Of a stretch of DNA of 61,751 nt, positions 56,553 through 61,751 are shown one piece after another. Position 1 is the stretch's first letter, and each line of letters begins with the position of its first letter. The notes below the pieces were generated by a model. The model worked only from the letters and a program-made list of their open reading frames with translations. It was not told the origin of the DNA and searched no databases. This DNA is from Bacterioplanes sp. (GTDB lineage: Bacteria; Pseudomonadota; Gammaproteobacteria; Pseudomonadales; Oceanobacteraceae). The translations under genes and the position numbers were made by a program. The stretch is from positions 1 to 61,751 of the forward strand of contig JACUUC010000015.1 of NCBI GenBank assembly GCA_014859445.1, read 5' to 3'.

Positions 56553-57194
56553 TTGACAAAAATTTTGGTAGTAGATGACCACGAATTGATTCGTTGTGGC
56601 ATTTCTCGATTGCTAGACGACAGTCCAGGAATGACGGTTGTGGGGCAGGTTGCCAGTGGCGAAGAGGCGGTGGCCTTTGTGAAGCAACACCCCGTTGATG
56701 TGGTTCTTATGGATATCCACATGCCCGGCATTGGCGGGCTGGAAGCGACGCGGAAAATACTGCGCTATGACCAAGGTATTCGTATTATTGCGATCACCGC
56801 CAACGAGGAGAATCCATACGCCAGTCGACTGATGCAAGCTGGGGCTTGTGGTTACATCACCAAGGGAGCAGGAGCAACGGAAATGGAAATGGCCATACGC
56901 AAGGTGTGTAGTGGTCAAAAATACATCTCCAACGAACTGGCTCAACAATTAGCACTTAAGCCATTTCAGCCCGATCAGGCGTCGCCATTCGATGAGTTGT
57001 CTGAGCGAGAATTGCAAATTGCTCGCTTAATTGTTGAATGTCATAACGCGCAAACCATTGCTGATATGTTGTTTTTAAGCTCAAAGACCGTTAACAGCTA
57101 TCGTTATCGAATCTTTCAGAAACTCGACATCAGTGGTGACGTGGAACTGACACGATTGGCCATGCGCCATGGCATGATCGACGTGACACAATAA
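56553..57194 (+). CDS. gacA: GacA/UvrY response regulator
   Basis: A 213-residue NarL/FixJ-type response regulator. The receiver has the acidic pair VVDDHE, the phospho-acceptor in VLMDIHMPG (Asp54) and the Lys in ITKGA; the LuxR-type helix-turn-helix is LSERELQIARLI...TIADMLFLSSKTVNSYRYRIF. It is the partner of GacS/BarA and normally drives small RNAs that titrate CsrA/RsmA. The start is the rare codon TTG at 56553, 5 nt after GAGGGG. The order gacA-uvrC-pgsA-tRNA is conserved with Pseudomonas and E. coli. Confidence 0.96.
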   Translation: MTKILVVDDHELIRCGISRLLDDSPGMTVVGQVASGEEAVAFVKQHPVDVVLMDIHMPGIGGLEATRKILRYDQGIRIIAITANEENPYASRLMQAGACGYITKGAGATEMEMAIRKVCSGQKYISNELAQQLALKPFQPDQASPFDELSERELQIARLIVECHNAQTIADMLFLSSKTVNSYRYRIFQKLDISGDVELTRLAMRHGMIDVTQ

Positions 57195-57199
57195 CGATT

Positions 57200-59029
57200 A
57201 TGTCAGAATTCAATCTCAAGGGCTTTGTTGCTGGCCTCACCCAGCGTGCTGGGGTGTACCGCATGTACAGCGATGACAACACCTTGCTGTACGTTGGTAA
57301 AGCGAAGAACTTAAAGAATCGCGTTTCCAGTTATTTTCGCGCGCGCGGCTTGAATGCGAAAACGGTGGCGCTGGTTGCGCGTATCCATCATATAGACATT
57401 ACCGTCACCGGCAGCGAAGTAGAAGCACTGCTGTTAGAGCAAACGCTCATTAAACAGCACAAGCCACCTTACAACATCTTATTGAAAGACGGAAAGTCTT
57501 ACCCCTACCTGCATCTGAGTCAGCATAACTTTCCTCAGCTGATGTACCGGCGTGTGCGCAAGAAAGGGCAGGGACGCTACTTTGGTCCTTATCCTAACGG
57601 AGCCGCCGTACGAGAAGCTTTGGGATTGATGCAACGGATTTTTCAACTTCGCTCCTGCGAAGACTCCTATTTCAACCATCGCAGCCGCCCTTGCTTGCAG
57701 TATGAAATCAAACGCTGCTCTGCCCCTTGCGTTGATCGCATCAGTGCGGCTGATTATCAGCGAGATGTCGAATTAGCCTCTTTATTCCTACGCGGTGAAA
57801 ATCGTGAGCTCATTCAACAGCTACAACAGCAGATGCTCGTTGCGAGCGAGGAGTTGCAATTTGAGCAAGCCGCATTGCTGCGCGATCGTATTGAGCTGAT
57901 ACGACAAATCCAAGAACAACAAGTGATTGACGGTGATGATGCCGATGCCGATGTGTGGGCCATACTGGATTGGCAAGGAATCGTCTGCATACATCGCTTA
58001 GTATTTCGGCAGGGACGCTTGCAGCATAGTGAAAATCACTTCCCCGAGAACAGCGTAGGGCTTAGCGAAGCGCAGTTTTTAGCTGACTTTATGGCGCAAT
58101 TCTACTTGGGTGGCCATGGCCTAGGTGGCATTCCCAAATTGCTGGTTGCCGATGCCGCGGAAGACGATTTACACCCCCTGCAGGCTGCGTTGGCATTACA
58201 GCACAACACCAGCATCAAGTTATCGACGGGCGGGCGAGGCAAAGCACGCCTTTGGCGTCAAATGGCTGAGGACAATGCACGAGCCGGTGCCCAAAATCAA
58301 TTGTCCGGCCGCCAAGCTGCTCGTCTCAAATTAACCAAAGTGGCTGAATTATTAAGCCTACCCACCCCGCCAAATCGCATAGAGTGTTTCGATATTAGCC
58401 ATGCGCAAGGTGAGTCAACCTATGCATCTTGTGTTGTTTACGGCGCAGAAGGACTTGAAAAATCACGGTATCGTCGATTCTCAATTAAAGGCGTTACGGC
58501 AGGGGATGACTATGCCGCTCTTGAGCAGGCTGTTACTCGGCACCTAAAGCGACAGATTGAGCAGAGTGATGTGCCTGATCTATTATTGATTGATGGCGGC
58601 AAAGGTCAGATTGCACGTATCCAAGACGTTTTGAATGATCTTGGTTTGACAGCGGTTCATGCGTATGGCATTTCGAAAGGAGAGACGCGAAAGTCTGGAT
58701 GGGAGTTTTTATGGCGTGCAGGTCAAAGTCGACCATTGATGCCTGACTCACACCACGAAGGCTTCCGTCTGTTACAATGGGTTCGCGATGAAGCGCATCG
58801 CTTTGCGATCACGGGTCATCGTAAAGCCCGTGCTAAAGTGAGAAGTCAGTCTGATCTGGATTCACTCACTGGCGTTGGACCTAAACGCCGACGAGATTTA
58901 TTGCTGCATTTTGGTAGTTTGAAAAACATGCGTTCGGCGTCACGAGAAGAATTTGAGCGTGTCCCTGGGATTAGTAAGCAATTGGCGACAACAATATTTG
59001 CTCAGCTGCACGGCGAGCATCACGAATAA
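57200..59029 (+). CDS. uvrC: UvrC excinuclease subunit
   Basis: A 609-residue nuclease that makes both incisions in nucleotide excision repair. The N-terminal GIY-YIG domain (GVYRMYSDDNTLLYVGKAKN, residues ~16-35) cuts 3'. A UvrB-interacting UVR motif lies near residue 210. The C-terminal RNase-H-like domain (ECFDISHAQGE...LLIDGGKGQ) cuts 5'. Two helix-hairpin-helix motifs (LTGVGPKRRRDLL, VPGISKQLA) complete it. It starts 5 bp after gacA and ends 8 bp before pgsA. Confidence 0.98.
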   Translation: MSEFNLKGFVAGLTQRAGVYRMYSDDNTLLYVGKAKNLKNRVSSYFRARGLNAKTVALVARIHHIDITVTGSEVEALLLEQTLIKQHKPPYNILLKDGKSYPYLHLSQHNFPQLMYRRVRKKGQGRYFGPYPNGAAVREALGLMQRIFQLRSCEDSYFNHRSRPCLQYEIKRCSAPCVDRISAADYQRDVELASLFLRGENRELIQQLQQQMLVASEELQFEQAALLRDRIELIRQIQEQQVIDGDDADADVWAILDWQGIVCIHRLVFRQGRLQHSENHFPENSVGLSEAQFLADFMAQFYLGGHGLGGIPKLLVADAAEDDLHPLQAALALQHNTSIKLSTGGRGKARLWRQMAEDNARAGAQNQLSGRQAARLKLTKVAELLSLPTPPNRIECFDISHAQGESTYASCVVYGAEGLEKSRYRRFSIKGVTAGDDYAALEQAVTRHLKRQIEQSDVPDLLLIDGGKGQIARIQDVLNDLGLTAVHAYGISKGETRKSGWEFLWRAGQSRPLMPDSHHEGFRLLQWVRDEAHRFAITGHRKARAKVRSQSDLDSLTGVGPKRRRDLLLHFGSLKNMRSASREEFERVPGISKQLATTIFAQLHGEHHE

Positions 59030-59037
59030 GGTTTAAT

Positions 59038-59595
59038 ATGAATTTGCCCAATCTATTGACACTCAGCAGAATCATCATGATTCCATTGATGGTGGTTTGT
59101 TTTTACTGGATCGAACCCTATGGAAAGATATGGGCGGCTGTTTTGTTTTCAATTGCCGCCATTACAGACTGGGTTGATGGTTACCTAGCTCGCCGTTTGA
59201 ATCAAACCACGCCACTCGGTGCTTTTTTGGATCCCGTAGCTGATAAGTTAATCGTTTCTGTGGCATTAATCGTATTGGTAGAGACGTTCGCCACGCCATG
59301 GCTAACCATACCCGCCGCCATCATTGTGGGGCGTGAAATTGTCATCTCGGCCTTACGAGAATGGATGGCCGAACTGGGCAAACGCGCCAATATTGCCGTG
59401 AGCTATATCGGTAAAGTAAAAACCACATTGCAGATGGCTTCTATTATTATTCTGCTCGCTGCAGAGTTGCATGCGTGGTTATTGGTGCTTGGTTACGTCG
59501 CCCTGTACGGTGCAGCACTACTGACGCTTTGGTCAATGCTGGTGTATTTGCATGCAGCATGGCCTGAATTGCGCGGACGGTCGGACAAAAACTAA
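59038..59595 (+). CDS. pgsA: Phosphatidylglycerophosphate synthase
   Basis: A 185-residue inner-membrane CDP-alcohol phosphatidyltransferase that joins CDP-diacylglycerol and glycerol-3-phosphate, the first committed step to phosphatidylglycerol and cardiolipin. The signature DG-x2-AR-x8-G-x3-D-x3-D reads DGYLARRLNQTTPLGAFLD with PVADK. Five to six membrane helices are seen. gpsA in this window makes its glycerol-3-phosphate substrate. Confidence 0.97.
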   Translation: MNLPNLLTLSRIIMIPLMVVCFYWIEPYGKIWAAVLFSIAAITDWVDGYLARRLNQTTPLGAFLDPVADKLIVSVALIVLVETFATPWLTIPAAIIVGREIVISALREWMAELGKRANIAVSYIGKVKTTLQMASIIILLAAELHAWLLVLGYVALYGAALLTLWSMLVYLHAAWPELRGRSDKN

Positions 59596-59644
59596 TCAAT
59601 GCATAAAAAAACCGCTAAGTGTTTCAAAAGTAAGAAAAAAACGC

Positions 59645-59672
59645 TTGACTCGGGGCGTAAAATCTCTAAAAT
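59645..59672 (+). promoter_or_regulatory. Promoter of the tRNA cluster
   Basis: TTGACT (59645-59650) and TAAAAT (59667-59672) with a 16-bp spacer are followed by a GC-rich discriminator (GCGC), typical of stringently controlled stable-RNA promoters. The tRNA-Gly 5' end is 15 bp downstream. Confidence 0.75.
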
Positions 59673-59687
59673 GCGCTGCATTGTTTA

Positions 59688-59763
<76 letters not shown>

Positions 59764-59781
59764 ATAATTTGCATGAAAGAC

Positions 59782-59855
59782 GGCGCGATAGCAAAGTGGT
59801 TATGCTACGGATTGCAAATCCGTCGACGCCGGTTCGATTCCGGCTCGCGCCTCCA
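59782..59855 (+). tRNA. tRNA-Cys(GCA)
   Basis: A 74-nt tRNA with acceptor stem GGCGCGA/TCGCGCC and the U73 discriminator that is a main cysteine identity element. The anticodon loop ATTGCAAAT has GCA at 59814-59816; the T-arm has GGTTCGATTCC. CCA is encoded. It lies 18 bp after tRNA-Gly. Confidence 0.98.
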
Positions 59856-59908
59856 GAATCATGCACTTCCTTGCAGTCAGCCTGCATCGACTTCGGTCGA
59901 CCCCCGAT

Positions 59909-59995
59909 GCCCGGGTGGTGGAATTGGTAGACACAGGAGACTTAAAATCTCCCGACCTAACGGTCGTGCCGGTTCAATTCCGGCCCCGGGCACCA
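59909..59995 (+). tRNA. tRNA-Leu(UAA)
   Basis: An 87-nt class II tRNA with acceptor stem GCCCGGG/CCCGGGC, anticodon loop CTTAAAA (anticodon TAA at 59943-59945), a long variable arm, discriminator A and encoded CCA. It is the last of the Gly-Cys-Leu trio, the same order as glyW-cysT-leuZ in E. coli. Confidence 0.98.
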
Positions 59996-60074
59996 TTTAT
60001 TTTTAAGAAAAAATCAAACCTGCCTCATCTTGCCTTAAAGCACCGTAAAATTTTTAAGCTAAAATTCAGCCATC

Positions 60075-60195
60075 ACGAAAACCGACGTGACTAGCAGTGC
60101 CTTGTTTTTTGAACCGCTTTAGGCTCACTCACACTGCACTAAAAAACTTATGCGCTTACCCCCAGAGACAAACGCACAGCCAAGCCGGTTTTCGT
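60075..60195. repeat. Spaced 10-bp inverted repeat in the tRNA-radical SAM gap
   Basis: ACGAAAACCG (60075-60084) and its exact complement CGGTTTTCGT (60186-60195) are separated by 101 bp in the gap between tRNA-Leu and the radical-SAM gene. This 275-bp gap otherwise shows only AT-rich DNA and no gene with a usable ribosome-binding site. It may be coincidence. Confidence 0.3.
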
Positions 60196-60270
60196 TGCGA
60201 TGCTCTTATCCTTGTCTTTGCCGCAAAAAAACGTACCCTAACGGCCTTTACTTATGAATGCGTGGTGAAT

Positions 60271-61155
60271 ATGTTTCAATATATAGAGCCTGTTTTTAGA
60301 CCGCCCAGTGAAGCGCGATCGCTTATTTTACAAGTAACGAATGGCTGTTCTTGGAATCAGTGTACCTTTTGCGACATGTACACTCAGCCGCAGAAGAAGT
60401 TTCGCGCTCGCCCTGAAGAAGATGTTCTGCAAGAGATTCTGCAAGCAGCCGCGCTTGGTCCTCGCTTTGATAAGGTATTCCTTGCCGATGGCGATGCCAT
60501 GGTGCTGCCCACTCGTCGCCTTGTCAATTTACTGACTGCAATACGTCAACACCTGCCCTGGGTGAAGCGAGTAGGGGCCTACTGTCTACCGAGAAACATT
60601 CGCAAAAAATCAGTAGAAGAGTTGCAGTTAATGCAATCTCTAGGGCTGGGTATTGTTTACGTCGGTGCTGAAAGTGGCGATGATCATGTTCTGCAATGCA
60701 TCAGTAAGGGCGAGACCTATCAGTCCACACTGGATGCATTACTGAAAATTCACCAAGCAAGCATTACCTCTTCGGTCATGGTACTGAATGGCATGGGTGG
60801 CACTCAATTCAGTGATGATCATGCACGCCACTCCGCTGAGCTAATGAACGAGGCTCAGCCAAACTTTCTATCCACTCTCGTGGTCAGTTACCCTTTAGGC
60901 GATCAACGCGTGCAAGAGGGGTTTGGTGGTGCCTATCAGCTGCCATCGCAACATGAGCTATTTGTTGAGTTGCGTACCTTCATTGCCACGCTATCATTGA
61001 GCAATACCGTATTTCGTAGTGATCATGCATCGAATTACTTGCCCCTAAAAGGGGTTCTTGGCAAAGACAAAGAAAGTTTGCTGGCACAACTGGATGCGGC
61101 CATTCACACCCCCAATCGAATTGCTTTACGCAAAGAATGGCAGAGGGGGCTGTAG
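60271..61155 (+). CDS. Radical SAM protein with C-x4-C-x2-C motif
   Basis: A 294-residue radical-SAM-superfamily protein. The start at 60271 (MFQYIEPVFRPPSE) places the cluster motif where the family has it. The cluster-binding cysteines are Cys26, Cys31 and Cys34 in NGCSWNQCTFCDMYT, spaced C-x4-C-x2-C rather than C-x3-C-x2-C. Further barrel motifs are VFLADGDAM and VYVGAESGDDHVL. There is no extra cluster domain or B12 domain. The substrate is unknown. It is coupled to the next gene by TAGTG. Confidence 0.88.
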   Translation: MFQYIEPVFRPPSEARSLILQVTNGCSWNQCTFCDMYTQPQKKFRARPEEDVLQEILQAAALGPRFDKVFLADGDAMVLPTRRLVNLLTAIRQHLPWVKRVGAYCLPRNIRKKSVEELQLMQSLGLGIVYVGAESGDDHVLQCISKGETYQSTLDALLKIHQASITSSVMVLNGMGGTQFSDDHARHSAELMNEAQPNFLSTLVVSYPLGDQRVQEGFGGAYQLPSQHELFVELRTFIATLSLSNTVFRSDHASNYLPLKGVLGKDKESLLAQLDAAIHTPNRIALRKEWQRGL

Positions 61156-61676
61156 TGTCACTATTATCGTCGCTTGAATCTCAGCTTGGCCTGCAAAAAA
61201 GCAATCAATACCCCCCTGTTTCTGATTGGAATCCGCCACTATCCGGCGTAATGGATATGCGCATTGACAGTGAAGGGCGTTGGTGGCATGAGGGTGACCA
61301 AATTAAACGCGAGTCGTTAGTGCGTTTATTTTCCAGTATTTTGAAATGCGAAATGGGTCAGTATTTTTTAGTCACTCCGGTTGAGAAATGGCAAATCCGA
61401 GTCGACGATCGCCCCTTGCTGATTGTCCTTGTCAACAAGAATGAGGCAGGGGATATTGAAATGATCACGCAGGTAGGCGATCAATTGCTACTGGGAATTA
61501 AACATCCACTACAAATGTCAGATTTGAATGGCGTGTCAGTACCAGAAGTCCGTGTGCGCGATGAGCTGTGGGCCCGATTATCCCGTAACGCGTTTTATGA
61601 CTTAGTTGACTTGGCAGACTCGAATGCGAGTGGGTGTGTGGTGCGCAGCAATGGATGCCAGTACACCCTTGGTTAG
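61155..61676 (+). CDS. DUF1285 protein
   Basis: A 173-residue protein of the DUF1285 family. I chose the GTG at 61155, which overlaps the previous stop (TAGTG) and has AGGGGG 5 nt upstream; an ATG at 61137 is possible. Features are WNPPLSGVMDMRIDSEGRWWHEGD and YFLVTPVEKWQIRVDDRPLL, typical for this family of unknown function. It is soluble, with no catalytic motif. It ends about 20 bp before the IS21-like end, so the insertion spares the gene. Confidence 0.88.
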   Translation: MSLLSSLESQLGLQKSNQYPPVSDWNPPLSGVMDMRIDSEGRWWHEGDQIKRESLVRLFSSILKCEMGQYFLVTPVEKWQIRVDDRPLLIVLVNKNEAGDIEMITQVGDQLLLGIKHPLQMSDLNGVSVPEVRVRDELWARLSRNAFYDLVDLADSNASGCVVRSNGCQYTLG

Positions 61677-61697
61677 TCATGGCGGCGATTCCGTACT

Positions 61698-61751
61698 TGT
61701 CATCGACAATGTAAAACTGACCCACTAACGACAATCTAAAATTGACCCATC
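61698..61751. mobile_element. Left end of an IS21-family-like insertion sequence (partial)
   Basis: Two 21-bp repeats, CGACAATGTAAAACTGACCC and CGACAATCTAAAATTGACCC each plus A (61704-61724 and 61729-61749), match at 19 of 21 positions with a 25-bp pitch. Multiple short repeats of this composition at the ends are characteristic of IS21-type elements. The tip probably begins with TG near 61698. The transposase genes lie beyond the window. Confidence 0.6.

Overview
The window reads as a chromosomal segment of a free-living, probably marine gammaproteobacterium near the Pseudomonas/Oceanospirillales branch. Three things point there. The order icd-cspD-clpS-clpA-infA-bpt-aat-ftsK-lolA-rarA-crcB-serS-cysG ... 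tusE-B-C-D, and then gacA-uvrC-pgsA-tRNA(Gly,Cys,Leu), is the arrangement I recall for Pseudomonas and partly for E. coli. The isocitrate dehydrogenase is the large monomeric type. ApbE and NqrM imply a Na+-pumping NADH dehydrogenase elsewhere in the genome. Species cannot be fixed from sequence alone.

Both edges are mobile DNA. Bases 1-51 look like the 3' end of a group II intron (end of domain V plus domain VI), and the last ~54 bases look like the start of an IS21-type insertion sequence with two 21-bp terminal repeats. Everything between is gene-dense, mostly core genome.

Layout. 0.1-7.3 kb: SCP2-domain protein, SohB protease, AcuI-type reductase, sulfite reductase with its DUF934 partner, a glycerophosphodiesterase and a MATE exporter. 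7.3-11.8 kb: metH diverging from nfuA. 11.9-17.6 kb: a PilZ protein diverging from a PP2C response-regulator/STAS pair (HsbR/HsbA-like partner switch), then gpsA, a DUF4389 protein, sixA, an alpha/beta hydrolase and a DUF1461 protein. 17.6-23.9 kb: rluA, trhP, poorly known small genes, rlmG, a basic protein, a free-standing DUF4062 protein and an ArsR regulator. 24-26.8 kb: apbE-nqrM-sthA. 26.8-33.1 kb: a leftward run rluE-nudJ-mnmA-hflD-dusA-tal-terB-like-tus-like. 33.3-52.1 kb: the icd-to-tusD core block. 52.3-61.7 kb: tRNA-Ser, a missed 47-aa membrane protein, an HDAC-type deacylase diverging from a Pat-type protein acyltransferase, gacA-uvrC-pgsA, three tRNAs, a radical-SAM protein and a DUF1285 protein.

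How they work together. Several genes serve tRNA and rRNA maturation; tusBCDE feeds sulfur to mnmA for U34 thiolation, while trhP hydroxylates U34 of other tRNAs. cysG makes siroheme for cysI. tal, icd and sthA are NADPH/central-carbon genes, and a pair of HexR-like palindromes lies upstream of icd. clpS, clpA, bpt and aat form an N-degron module. The most surprising items are a replication-terminus (Tus) homologue in an operon with transaldolase, the stand-alone DUF4062 protein, the divergent acylation/deacylation pair, and the receiver domain of the PP2C regulator, which lacks one acidic residue.
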